NCBI RefSeq assembly: GCF_012849055.1
Contig: NZ_CP051677.1
Span: forward strand, 2,680,501 to 2,744,500
Source: Spirosoma rhododendri
Lineage (GTDB): Bacteria > Bacteroidota > Bacteroidia > Cytophagales > Spirosomataceae
Reading direction: 5' to 3'
DNA: 64,000 nucleotides
The notes below the pieces were generated by a model that did not search any database, was not told the origin of the DNA, and saw nothing but the letters and a program-made list of their open reading frames with translations. Shown one piece after another: positions 8,515 through 16,795 of this stretch; within the stretch, counting starts at the first letter, position 1; every line of letters begins with the position of its first letter. A program made the position numbers and the translations under genes.

Positions 8515-8948
8515 TTAAGCAGCCGTTGCAGGTGTGCTTAGCTCATCAAGCACCATAACCAAGTGCTGAGCAATCATCTGAGCCGACCGGCCTTCGATGT
8601 GGTGCCGCTCGATGAAGTGCGCCAGCTCGCCGTCTTTAAACAGTACAATCGATGGCGACGATGGCGGGTAAGGCAGCAGGTGTTCCCGCATCCGGGCTGT
8701 AGCTTCCGTGTCACCACCGGCAAAAACCGTTAGTAGTTGATCGGGCTTAACCGGCGACGCTGCCAGCGCGGCCTTCACACCCGGACGGGCAGCACCAGCC
8801 GCGCAGCCACAAACCGAGTTGACAACCAGTAGCGTGATGCCCTGCTGATCGGCCATAGCCGTATCAACTTCTTGGGGGTAGTCAGTTCCTGAAACCCGAC
8901 GCTCGTCAGGTCTTCCCGCATCGGGACAAGCAAATGAGGAGGATACAT
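8515..8948 (-). CDS. BrxA/BrxB-type bacilliredoxin, apparent 1-nt frameshift
   Basis: A bacilliredoxin that would remove bacillithiol or similar thiols from oxidised proteins; the VNSVCGCAAG motif carries the family's CGC active site. The intact start is ATG at 8948, whose frame gives MYPPHLLVPMREDLTSVGFQ and then ELTTP, the standard N-terminus. The rest of the protein (QEVDTAMADQ onward) is in the next frame. The switch falls in a run of five G on the plus strand (8874-8878); one extra base would give a continuous 144-residue protein, the normal family length. Another frame is open from about 9003, but its N-terminal 40 residues do not match the family. Sequencing error is the likeliest cause, genuine inactivation the alternative. 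Confidence 0.85.
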
Positions 8949-8952
8949 AAGT

Positions 8953-9046
8953 GTTTGTTAGTTGTAATGTTTGTGGTTTAAAGTTTTCGGTGCTGACTCG
9001 CATACTAGTTGCTAAAACCGTAAACCGAATGCTGCTAACCGTAAAC
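8953..9046. repeat. Heptamer-periodic inverted repeat, copy A3 (degraded)
   Basis: GTT-starting units from 8953 (two octamers, then three heptamers to 8989). The opposite strand of 9012-9046 also reads as GTTTACG/GTTTTAG-type heptamers. Pairing is imperfect. It occupies the gap between sufT and brxA and is the most degraded member of the family. Confidence 0.5.
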
Positions 9047-9051
9047 GCTGA

Positions 9052-9363
9052 TTACATGAAACCCAGTTCAAGTTTGGCAACTTCCGACATCAGTTCGGTT
9101 GAGTAGGGTGGGTCGAAGGTTAGTTCGACGCTAACGTCGCTAACCCCCTCGACGGCCCGTACTTTCTCTTCGATTTCGCTGGGAATCGTACCAGCCGATG
9201 GGCATGAGGGCGACGTCAGCGTCATCAGGATATACACGTTGTTGACGGGAAATATCTTGATGTCGTAAATCAGCCCCAGTTCATATACATCGACCGGGAT
9301 TTCGGGGTCGTACACGCTCTTGAGCGCCAGCACGACCTGTTCCTTCAATTCTTCGTCTGTCAT
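9052..9363 (-). CDS. sufT: SufT-type DUF59/MIP18 Fe-S assembly protein
   Basis: 103 residues from ATG 9363. It is a single DUF59 domain with YDPEIPVDVYELGLIYDI and TLTSPSCPSAGTIPSEIE, the conserved cysteine region of SufT/MIP18 proteins that help load or mature Fe-S proteins. Its start codon overlaps the expected stop of sufE in the sequence TGATG, a sign of translational coupling. It closes the suf gene row, and a degraded heptamer repeat lies behind it. Assignment rests on the domain and on context. Confidence 0.88.
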   Translation of the reverse strand: MTDEELKEQVVLALKSVYDPEIPVDVYELGLIYDIKIFPVNNVYILMTLTSPSCPSAGTIPSEIEEKVRAVEGVSDVSVELTFDPPYSTELMSEVAKLELGFM

Positions 9364-9793
9364 CACTGTACGGAATTGGCCGAATACGCCCGGCCGTAGG
9401 CTTTCATGCGTTCGATCATGGAGGCCAGACCACCCGCCCGCAGCGACGTGATCAGGTTACCCATGCCCACGCGGGGATGAAATAAAGGTCAGCCTTGGCG
9501 ATGTCTTCCGGCTTTTCGTCCGACAGCACCCGGATCAGCAGGCTAATCAGCCCTTTCGACACCTGCGCTGTTGGCTCACTGTCGCCGTAAAAACGAATGG
9601 TATCGCCCTGTAATTCGGCATCGAGCCAAACTTTCGACTGACAACCCATAATGCGGTTCTCGTCGGTTTTGGCTGTTTCCGGCATCGGCGGGAGTTTCTT
9701 GCCAATGTCGATGATGTATTGCGTCTTGTCGAGTTGATCGTCGAATAAATCAAATTCGTCGATTATCTCGTCCTGTTTCTCGTTGATTGTCAT
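9363..9793 (-). CDS. sufE: SufE cysteine desulfuration protein, apparent 1-nt frameshift
   Basis: SufE takes persulfide sulfur from SufS. The conserved loop ENRIMGCQSKVWLDAE carries the acceptor cysteine. The open frame ends early at 9452 with the alien tail AWAWVT. Reading on in the other frame after YFIP gives RVGMGNLITSLRAGGLA and a normal SufE C-terminus ending at TGA 9365-9363, which overlaps the sufT start. The shift lies in a run of four G on the plus strand (9473-9476) where five would restore a 143-residue protein. The perfect family match beyond the shift and the TGATG junction argue that the longer protein is the real one. It starts 2 nt after the toxin gene. Confidence 0.87.
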
Positions 9794-9795
9794 CG

Positions 9796-10077
9796 TTATA
9801 GCTTGCCAAGTGGTCTGCTCATCGGACGCACGGCAATAATCTTTACGTTAGGCTCCTGCGTGCTGTAAACAACCCGATAGCTACCCACAAAAATTTCCCG
9901 AATGAACGAAATATGCAAATCTGGTACGATACGGCCCATTTCCGGGAACTGATCTAACAGGGCGAGTTTGCGTTCCAACTGATCAGACCAATCATCGGCC
10001 GCTGCAAAAGACTGATCAAGTAAGTATTCGTAAATGACGCGAACTTCCTCCTGCGCTGACTCTTTCCAGGTAATCAT
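9796..10077 (-). CDS. RelE/ParE family toxin
   Basis: 93 residues with the ParE-type plan: ITWKESAQEEVRVIYEYL at the N-terminus (two-helix hairpin), FPEMGRIVP, then the beta-sheet motif GSYRVVYS and the closing IIAVRPMSRPL. ParE toxins poison gyrase and RelE relatives cleave mRNA; the sequence fits ParE better, but the target is not proven. Its ATG overlaps the upstream gene's TGA by 4 nt (ATGA), the usual antitoxin-toxin arrangement. It is embedded in the suf locus, only 2 nt before sufE. Confidence 0.82.
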   Translation of the reverse strand: MITWKESAQEEVRVIYEYLLDQSFAAADDWSDQLERKLALLDQFPEMGRIVPDLHISFIREIFVGSYRVVYSTQEPNVKIIAVRPMSRPLGKL

Positions 10078-10295
10078 GCATTACGGTTTACTTCGGCCAC
10101 CTTCTGCTGCTTTACGTCACGTAACAACTGCATAACCTGATCGTTTGGAACCTCAGCTGTTTCAAGCAGTCGGCTCTCGATCAACTTAATAAAGAGAATG
10201 CGCTCGATCAGTTCCTCGGAAGAAACTTTGTCTGGTAAGTCGCTGAGTGCGGCTAAGACCTGGTTCTTATCAAGCAAAATTTCGTCTTTGTGCAT
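10074..10295 (-). CDS. Putative antitoxin of the ParE-like module
   Basis: 73 residues from ATG 10295. An upstream TTG could add two residues. The protein is charged and helical (DEILLDKNQVLAALSDLP, then SSEELIERILFIKLIESRL), with no recognisable ribbon-helix-helix or HTH motif. The antitoxin role is inferred from size, from the 4-nt overlap with the ParE-like gene, and from similarity in style to the short helical addiction-module antitoxins common in Bacteroidota. It starts 20 nt after the sufS stop, so suf transcription probably carries it. Confidence 0.7.
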   Translation of the reverse strand: MHKDEILLDKNQVLAALSDLPDKVSSEELIERILFIKLIESRLLETAEVPNDQVMQLLRDVKQQKVAEVNRNA

Positions 10296-10315
10296 GACCA
10301 ACTTCGGTTAAAGCC

Positions 10316-11554
10316 TTACAGCATCATTTTCTGAACCCGGCGGATGCCCTGAGCGAGCCGGTCGATTTCGTCTTTGGTGTTGTAAACGGCAAATGACGCC
10401 CGCGTAGTTCCGGCAATGCCAAAGCGATGCATCAGCGGCATGGTGCAATGGTGGCCCGTCCGGACGGCAATGCCCTGCTGATCGAGGATAACGCCCATGT
10501 CCTGATGGTGAATACCGTCCATAACGAACGATACAACGCCGATTTTCTCCCTGGCCTGACCGATGATCCGCAACCCGTCGATTTCGCTTAGTTGCTCCGT
10601 TGCATAGTGGAGTAAATCCAGCTCGTGAGCCGAAATCGCTTCCTTGCTAAGCTGACCGATATACTCGATAGCGGCTTTCACGGCTACCACATCGGCGATG
10701 TTGGGCGTGCCGGCTTCGAATTTGTAGGGGATGTCGTTGTATGTCGTCTTCTCAAACGTCACTTCACGAATCATTTCGCCACCACCCCGGTAGGGCGACA
10801 TGGCTTCAAGCAGCGCCGTTTTACCATACAGCACGCCCATACCCGTCGGGCCGTAGAATTTGTGGGCTGAGCAAACAAAGAAGTCAGCGTCGAGGTCCTG
10901 CACATCGACGGTCAGGTGGGAAGACGACTGTGCTCCATCGATCAGGACAACGGCACCAACAGCGTGGGCTTTGTCGATGATCGTTTTGACCGGGTTGACC
11001 GTACCCAGCGAGTTTGACGCGTGGACGACCGACACCAGCTTCGTTTTTTCCGACAGCAGATTGTCATATTCGTCGAGCATCAGATCGCCTTGTTCATCGA
11101 CCGGGATCACTTTCAGCACACAGCCGCGTTCTTCGCACAGCATCTGCCAGGGCACAATATTGGAGTGGTGCTCCATACCCGAGATAATGATCTCGTCGCC
11201 TGCGTTGAGGAACCGACGGCCATAGGCTTGCGCGACAAGGTTGATCCCATCGGTGGTACCGTAGGTGAAGATGATTTCCTGCCAGTGTTCGGCGTTCAGA
11301 AACGACTGCATCGCCCGGCGCGACGCTTCAAACGCGGCCGTAGCCTGCTCCGCCAGGTGGTGGATACCCCGGTGAATATTCGCGTTGTAGCCCTCGTAAT
11401 AATTCGTCAGTGCATCGATCACGGCGCGGGGTTTCTGCGTCGTAGCGGCATTGTCAAGATAGACCAGCGGACGGTTGTTGATCTGCTGATCGAGTATGGG
11501 AAAATCCTGCCGGATTTGCTGAATATCGAGAGACGGGGCGATAGCCGTTTGCAT
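10316..11554 (-). CDS. sufS: SufS-type cysteine desulfurase
   Basis: 412-residue PLP enzyme that removes sulfur from cysteine for Fe-S cluster building. FVCSAHKFYGPTGMGVLYG contains the PLP-binding lysine, and RTGHHCTMPLM the persulfide-forming cysteine in the short-loop position typical of group II (SufS) desulfurases. VYLDNAATTQKP near the N-terminus is the family signature. Start chosen at ATG 11554 (MQTAIAPSLDIQQIRQ), matching the usual 405-415 residues; an upstream in-frame codon adds an unmatched stretch. It is separated from sufD by a terminator-like hairpin, so it may have its own promoter. Confidence 0.93.
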   Translation of the reverse strand: MQTAIAPSLDIQQIRQDFPILDQQINNRPLVYLDNAATTQKPRAVIDALTNYYEGYNANIHRGIHHLAEQATAAFEASRRAMQSFLNAEHWQEIIFTYGTTDGINLVAQAYGRRFLNAGDEIIISGMEHHSNIVPWQMLCEERGCVLKVIPVDEQGDLMLDEYDNLLSEKTKLVSVVHASNSLGTVNPVKTIIDKAHAVGAVVLIDGAQSSSHLTVDVQDLDADFFVCSAHKFYGPTGMGVLYGKTALLEAMSPYRGGGEMIREVTFEKTTYNDIPYKFEAGTPNIADVVAVKAAIEYIGQLSKEAISAHELDLLHYATEQLSEIDGLRIIGQAREKIGVVSFVMDGIHHQDMGVILDQQGIAVRTGHHCTMPLMHRFGIAGTTRASFAVYNTKDEIDRLAQGIRRVQKMML

Positions 11555-11606
11555 AAGACTGTCTGGTGTTGCTGTATAAATAACAGGCTGAGCGCGGGAA
11601 AGGTGC

Positions 11607-11655
11607 AAAAAAATCGGGGATTAACGAATCCTAGATAGAACTCAGTTAATCCCCG
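11607..11655 (-). terminator. Intrinsic terminator between sufD and sufS
   Basis: On the minus strand an 11-bp stem (11655-11645 with 11625-11615, CGGGGATTAAC type) with a 19-nt loop is followed by a run of seven T (11613-11607). It should stop or attenuate transcripts leaving sufD before sufS. Confidence 0.8.
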
Positions 11656-11703
11656 TTCCTTATCATTCCTCCTGTCGTTGGAGTGACAGAAAGACAGTGT
11701 TTA

Positions 11704-13029
11704 CTATTTCGCCAGCTTGGCCGTTACGACACCTTCGAGATAGTCGCGGATTGGCTGAATCTTGATCTGACTGAGCACGTCCTGCGCGAAGGCATACAGC
11801 AACAGCGTCCGGGCTTCGGCTTTTGGAATACCCCGCGACTGCATATAGAACAGGGCCTCGTCGTTCAGTTGGCCAGTCGTCGTGCCGTGCGAACACTTCA
11901 CGTCGTCGGCGAAGATTTCGAGCTGCGGCTTGGTGTTCATCGTCGCGTTGGGCGACAGTACCACGTTCTTACACGACTGGTACGCGTTGGTTTTCTGCGC
12001 GTCGGGCCGGACGAAAATCTTACCATTAAACACGCCCGTGCCGCTGTCGTCCAGAATGCCCTTGTACAGTTCGTTGCTATACGAGTTTGGCATCGCGTGG
12101 TCGACCAGCGTATGGTTGTCGACGTGCTGACGGCCGTTCGGCATATACAGCCCATACATAAACGCTTCGGCGTACTGACCATTCAGCACAATGTTCAGGT
12201 TGTTGCGAACGAAGTTGCCGTTCAGCGTGACGGTAGCCGCGTAGAAGTGGCTGTTGTCGGTCTGATGCACCTGCGTCGTGCCGATGTGGTAGGCCTGGTT
12301 GGTTTCGTCCTGCACTTTGTAGTACTGCATCCGGGCGTCGCGTTCCAGCGAAATCTCGGTTACAATGTTGACGAAGCTGCTGTTGTCGCCCAGTGTGCGG
12401 AACGACTCGGCTATCGTGACCTCGGCGTTTTTGCCCACCAGAATCAGGTTGCGCGGCTGCGACGCCACGTTATTGTCGCGGGCATCAGAGATGAAGCGCA
12501 GAATGATCGGCTGCTCGACGGTGGTGTTGGCCGGTACCCGAATTACGACGCCGTCGCTGGCGAGGGCGGTGTTCAGAGCCGTAAACGCGCTGTCTTTGTA
12601 GTCGGCATAGGTAGCAAAGTGGCTACCAACAGCGTCGGGATCAGCTTTGATGGCGTCGGCCAGACTGCTGATCTGCACCTGCGAGGCCGGGCTAACGATA
12701 TGCGACAGTTCGGGTTTGTAGTGCCCGTTGACAAAATACAGAATGTTGCCGTCGAGGTTGGGAATCTCCAGCGACGAGAGGTCGTCAGCGGTCAGTGTCG
12801 ACGTCCCGTCGATGGCGAACCGCTGTTTAATCAGGCTATTGACGTTGGAATATTTCCATTCCTCGTGCCGGATGGTGGGAAAGCCAAGCTGATCGAACGC
12901 AGTCAGGGCCTGCCGCCGAACCTGGTGCAGGGCTGTCTTGCTTTCGCCATTCATGCGTTCCTCACCGGCCCGGAAGGCGGTCAGTAGCTGGTTTTTAAAA
13001 TCAGTATATGATTCGTAAGTCGGAGTCAT
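11704..13029 (-). CDS. sufD: Fe-S cluster assembly protein SufD
   Basis: 441 residues, normal for SufD. The pattern is an N-terminal helical part (EERMNGESKTALHQVRRQAL), then a long right-handed beta-helix rich in short strands, and the SufB/SufD core: NTLVDHAMPNSYSNELYKGI, FNGKIFVRPDAQKTNAYQ, and KCSHGTTTGQLNDEALFYM, which contains the conserved cysteine-histidine pair used at the SufB-SufD interface. It works with SufB and SufC as the scaffold that builds Fe-S clusters. It lies 67 nt behind sufC. Its usual partner gene sufB is not in the window. Confidence 0.93.
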   Translation of the reverse strand: MTPTYESYTDFKNQLLTAFRAGEERMNGESKTALHQVRRQALTAFDQLGFPTIRHEEWKYSNVNSLIKQRFAIDGTSTLTADDLSSLEIPNLDGNILYFVNGHYKPELSHIVSPASQVQISSLADAIKADPDAVGSHFATYADYKDSAFTALNTALASDGVVIRVPANTTVEQPIILRFISDARDNNVASQPRNLILVGKNAEVTIAESFRTLGDNSSFVNIVTEISLERDARMQYYKVQDETNQAYHIGTTQVHQTDNSHFYAATVTLNGNFVRNNLNIVLNGQYAEAFMYGLYMPNGRQHVDNHTLVDHAMPNSYSNELYKGILDDSGTGVFNGKIFVRPDAQKTNAYQSCKNVVLSPNATMNTKPQLEIFADDVKCSHGTTTGQLNDEALFYMQSRGIPKAEARTLLLYAFAQDVLSQIKIQPIRDYLEGVVTAKLAK

Positions 13030-13096
13030 TGGTTGGTAGTTTGAAACGGCCCGTCGTAGCGGTGGTGGGTTGGGGGTCGAGTCACTACGGAGCGGA

Positions 13097-13846
13097 TCAG
13101 GCCACTTCCGCCTTGATCCAGTCGTATCCTTTTTCTTCGAGTTCGTAGGCCAGTTCTTTCGGTCCCGACTTCACGATCCGGCCTTTATACAGTACGTGTA
13201 CGAAGTCGGGTACGATATAGTCGAGCAGACGCTGATAGTGTGTAACAACGATGGTAGCCCGCTCCGGCGACCGCAGTTTGTTGACCCCTTCGGCCACAAT
13301 CCGCAGTGCGTCGATGTCGAGACCCGAGTCGGTTTCGTCCAGAATCGCCAGTTTCGGTTCGAGCATGGCCATCTGGAAAATCTCGTTCCGTTTTTTCTCA
13401 CCGCCCGAAAAGCCTTCGTTCAGCGACCGGCTCAGCAGCGACTGATCGATGTTGACGAGCTGCATCTTTTCCTTCATCAGTTTCAGAAACTGCACGGCGT
13501 CGAGCGGCTGCTCACCCCGGTGCTTTCTGATCTCGTTCATCGCCGTTTTCAGGAAGTTGGTCGTACTGACGCCCGGAATCTCGACCGGATACTGGAATGC
13601 CAGAAAGATACCTTCAGCGGCCCGTTCTTCGGGAGCCATGTCCAGCAGATCCTTACCGTCGAACAATACGCTGCCTCCCGTTACTTCATAGTCTGACCGA
13701 CCAGCCAGTACGGATGCCAGTGTGCTTTTACCGGCCCCGTTGGGACCCATAATTGCGTGAACCTCACCGGCTTTAACTTCCAGGTCAAGTCCTTTTAATA
13801 TCTGCTTTTCGCCGATAGCGGCCTGTAAATTACTGATGGATAACAT
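13097..13846 (-). CDS. sufC: Fe-S cluster assembly ATPase SufC
   Basis: 249-residue ABC-type ATPase of the SufBCD scaffold. Walker A is GPNGAGKST, the signature motif is FSGGEKKRNEI and Walker B is LAILDETDSGLD, where DETDSGLDIDALRIV is the SufC-specific form. The histidine of VVTHYQRLLDYI is the switch residue. First gene of the minus-strand suf row. Upstream lies a 260-nt divergent region shared with the arginine deiminase gene. In most Bacteroidota sufB precedes sufC; here it does not. Confidence 0.95.
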   Translation of the reverse strand: MLSISNLQAAIGEKQILKGLDLEVKAGEVHAIMGPNGAGKSTLASVLAGRSDYEVTGGSVLFDGKDLLDMAPEERAAEGIFLAFQYPVEIPGVSTTNFLKTAMNEIRKHRGEQPLDAVQFLKLMKEKMQLVNIDQSLLSRSLNEGFSGGEKKRNEIFQMAMLEPKLAILDETDSGLDIDALRIVAEGVNKLRSPERATIVVTHYQRLLDYIVPDFVHVLYKGRIVKSGPKELAYELEEKGYDWIKAEVA

Positions 13847-13880
13847 AATAGGTTGTAGCGTGTACGGCCAAACAAAGCCG

Positions 13881-13888
13881 CAAAGTTA
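13881..13888 (-). promoter_or_regulatory. Possible -7 element for sufC
   Basis: Minus-strand TAACTTTG fits the Bacteroidota -7 consensus TAnnTTTG, 34 nt before the sufC ATG. No good -33 TTTG lies 19 nt upstream, so support is partial. Confidence 0.35.
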
Positions 13889-14106
13889 GCAGACGAAACG
13901 GTATCTGCCTTTCAAGGACAACAAAATAGGGGTCTTAAAAGTTGACGGCCATCCAGCTATTTAGAACATCTCTATAGAGAAAGGAAAAAAGAGTGAGCGT
14001 ATGACTCTGACGATCGCTTGCAGGCTATGGCGTCGCGGTATACGCATCAGTCAAAAAAGCGTACATTAACCGCCCGGCCTGCTTACTAACGGCGACCGGC
14101 TAGTGC

Positions 14107-15605
14107 ATGGATAAGCAACAACAAACCACAGGGCGAGAATCGACAAAAACAGTGTATTCGCCTGATTCAGAGAAATTTGCTATTAACGTGTCATCGGAGA
14201 TAGGCCGGCTCCGGCGGCTGCTGATTCACAGTCCCGACCGGGGGCTGGGCAAAGTGGTACCCTCAAAAGCGCAGGACTGGCTGTTTGAAGACATCGTTCA
14301 TCTTGATATGATGCGCCGGGACGAGTACGATTATTACGTCAATCTATTGTTGTATTTTCTCGAACCCGACACCGTACGCGGGCGGGTCGATACGCTGGGG
14401 AGCACGACCGGTCGTTCTTCAAACCCGACAGTCCCGATTATTTTCGGTCTACGGCGGTCATCGATATTCAGTGGTTACTGTCGGATATACTGGCCGACGA
14501 AACGATCCGGACGCGGCTGATTGCGGCCATCTGCGGCATCGAACGAACGTCGTTTCGGACCCAGCAGCAACTCACGCAGCTTGACCCGATGGAACTGGCG
14601 AAAGTGATGATTTCGGGGTCGATGCCTGACCTGACGATGCTGTTTGCGCCCCTGCCCAACTTTATTTTTACCCGCGACATTGGTATCGTCATCGGCGATC
14701 ATATTCTGTTGAACAAGCCTGCCAAATCGGCCCGGACGCGCGAAGCTCTGCTGGCGCAGTACATCTTTTTCAACCATCCGCTGTTTGCCCCGTACCGCGA
14801 CAAGATCATCGAAATACCGGACAACGAACACGCCTTTCTGCTGGCCGATGCCGATATAAACCGCGACCTGACCCGCTCGACGCTGGAAGGGGGCGACGTG
14901 ATGATGATTGCCCCGCGCCACCTGCTCGTAGGCGTCAGCGAACGCACGACCCTGTATGCCGCCCAACAGGTCATGCGGTTGGTGTTCGACCGCGATCTGG
15001 TCGATACGCTGACGATTATCAGAATTCCGAAGAAGCGCGATTACATGCACATCGACACCGTGTTTACCCAGGTGAGCCGCAATACGTGGGTGGTGCTGGG
15101 TTCGCTGGCCCGCACCGGCGACGAAACCCGCAAGCGTGATGTGCTCCACTTTTTCGCGGCTAAAGATTTGTCGGAAGAGCTGAAGATTCTCCAGTTTACG
15201 AAAGGGCAGGAACAACGACCCGTCGAGATCGAGAATCTGGAAGACTTGCTCAGCAGCATCAGTCGTAGCGAGCTGGGCGCTACCGAACCCATCCGGTTTA
15301 TTTATTCGGGCAATAACGAATTTCCGTTTGGTGCCCGCGAGCAGTGGACCGACTCGTGTAACCTGCTCGCGTTGAAAGACGGCGTTGTGGTGGGCTACGA
15401 CCGCAACGACAAAACGGCCGAAGCCTTCCGGGAAGCCGGTTTCGATGTAGTGGGTGCGGCAGCTTTGTTGCAGCGATTTGAGCGCGGAGAATCGTCGCCG
15501 GAAACGATCGAAAAAACGTTTATTATGCTGCCATCAGCGGAACTGAGCCGGGCGCGGGGCGGGTCGCACTGCATGAGCTTACCGTTGCTCCGCGATGCAA
15601 TCTGA
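14107..15605 (+). CDS. Arginine deiminase-family amidinohydrolase, apparent 1-nt frameshift
   Basis: Guanidine-modifying enzyme family; most likely hydrolyses arginine to citrulline and ammonia. Two frames together give one protein of about 499 residues. The N-terminal part (SSEIGRLRRLLIHSPDRGL, LDMMRRDEYDYYV) ends at TLG, and the continuation in the next frame is EHDRSFFKPDSPDYFRS. The switch falls at a run of four G (14397-14400) where five would keep the frame. The second part holds the catalytic set: NFIFTRDIG, STLEGGDVMMI, MHIDTVFTQV and, at the end, the nucleophile in GGSHCMSLPL. Read literally, the gene would be truncated after 137 residues. Its neighbour at 15721 encodes a related hydrolase on the same strand. 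Confidence 0.85.
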
Positions 15606-15720
15606 TCGGTAAAGGCGGGTGCAGTGGCGGAAAGAGACGCCTTTTACGTACTTTTAAGCCGGAAGCTGGTCTGCCAGTTACACCAGTCCGGCACAACTGA
15701 TCTACTTGTTTACCCCCGTT

Positions 15721-16650
15721 ATGCAATCACAGGCAACGTCTACCATTCTCATGATTCGCCCGGTTCGGTTCGGGTTTAATGATCAAACGGCCGATTCCAA
15801 TACGTTTCAGGACAGCGAGATAGCCGCGCAAACGAAAGACGTTGCCCAAAACGACGCCCGGCAGGAATTTGACGACATGGTTCAGCAGTTAAGGGCCAGC
15901 GGGGTTGAGGTGCTGGTGTACGATGACACCGACGAACCCTACACGCCCGACTCCATTTTTCCGAACAATTGGGTCTCGTTTCACGCCAGTGGCAAAGTTG
16001 TGCTGTATCCGATGCTGGCTGAAAACCGCCGGGCCGAACGGCGGCAGGAGATTATCGACGATCTGGCCAAGACATACCACGTTTCCCGCGTCGTCGACCT
16101 GACGCACTTCGAGCAGGAAGGTAAGTTTCTGGAAGGCACCGGTAGCCTGGTGTTCGACCGCATGAACCGCGTTGCGTTCGCCTGTCTGTCGCCCCGGACA
16201 GATGCCGCTGTATTGGCCGAATTTGCTGCGCAGACGGGTTACAGAACGGTTTCGTTCGACGCCGTAGACGCCAACGGAACCCCAATCTATCACACCAATG
16301 TGCTGATGTCGATCGGTGATACGTTCGCCATCATCTGCCTATCGGCCATCCCCGACCCCGACGAGCGGCTGATGGTGCGGCAGGAACTGGAGTCGCTGGG
16401 CAAGCGCGTGGTCGATATTACGATGGACCAGATGGCGCATTTTGCGGGCAACGTGTTGCAGGTGAAAACTAACAAGGGCCGCAAACTGCTGGTCATGTCG
16501 ACGCAGGCTTACAAAGCATTCACGAAGCAGCAGATCAGCCTGCTCAACGAGTACGCAACGCCCATGCATTTCGACCTGCATGTGATCGAAGGCAACGGGG
16601 GCGGCTCAGCCCGCTGCATGATGGCCGAAGTACATCTCCCTTTGAAATAG
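15721..16650 (+). CDS. ctlX: CtlX-type citrulline utilisation hydrolase
   Basis: 309-residue member of the amidinotransferase/arginine deiminase fold. The signature DSIFPNNWVSFH is diagnostic of the CtlX branch. EGTGSLVFDRMNRVAF, IYHTNVLMSIGDTFAI (catalytic histidine region) and GNGGGSARCMMAEVHLP (catalytic cysteine near the C-terminus) complete the active site. Start taken at ATG 15721 (MQSQATSTILMIRPVRF); five extra upstream codons do not match the family. It follows the arginine deiminase gene by 115 nt, so the pair may take arginine through citrulline to ornithine. The reaction is inferred from family and context. Confidence 0.85.
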   Translation: MQSQATSTILMIRPVRFGFNDQTADSNTFQDSEIAAQTKDVAQNDARQEFDDMVQQLRASGVEVLVYDDTDEPYTPDSIFPNNWVSFHASGKVVLYPMLAENRRAERRQEIIDDLAKTYHVSRVVDLTHFEQEGKFLEGTGSLVFDRMNRVAFACLSPRTDAAVLAEFAAQTGYRTVSFDAVDANGTPIYHTNVLMSIGDTFAIICLSAIPDPDERLMVRQELESLGKRVVDITMDQMAHFAGNVLQVKTNKGRKLLVMSTQAYKAFTKQQISLLNEYATPMHFDLHVIEGNGGGSARCMMAEVHLPLK

Positions 16651-16651
16651 A

Positions 16652-16765
16652 AGTTATAAAGTTATAGAGTCGTAGAGTTGTAAAGTTGCTACCGCGTCAG
16701 TCCATCCGGCGTCAGCCAGGACGCGCCAGCAACTTCACAACCCTACGACTCTATAACTTTACAAC
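16652..16765. repeat. Octamer-periodic inverted repeat, copy B1
   Basis: Left arm: five octamers in exact phase from 16652 (AGTTATAA, AGTTATAG and variants). Arms 16653-16690 and 16728-16765 pair over 38 nt with few mismatches around a 37-nt loop. It begins right after the ctlX stop codon. A second copy lies at 48232-48341. Confidence 0.85.
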
Positions 16766-16778
16766 TATATTATCTTTT

Positions 16779-16795
16779 TTGTTTGCACATACAAA
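16779..16795. promoter_or_regulatory. Putative MarR operator, site 1
   Basis: The 17-bp sequence TTGTTTGCACATACAAA recurs exactly, in the opposite orientation, at 17339-17355 on the other side of marR. It overlaps the -33 element of the marR promoter and has TTTG/CAAA half-sites, as a dimeric MarR repressor would need. Autoregulation is inferred. Confidence 0.7.

Noticed and set aside
11683..12987. Long open frame on the plus strand opposite sufD
   Set aside because: It lies wholly antisense to a gene with full SufD motifs, and its translation has no family features; it is a codon-bias shadow.
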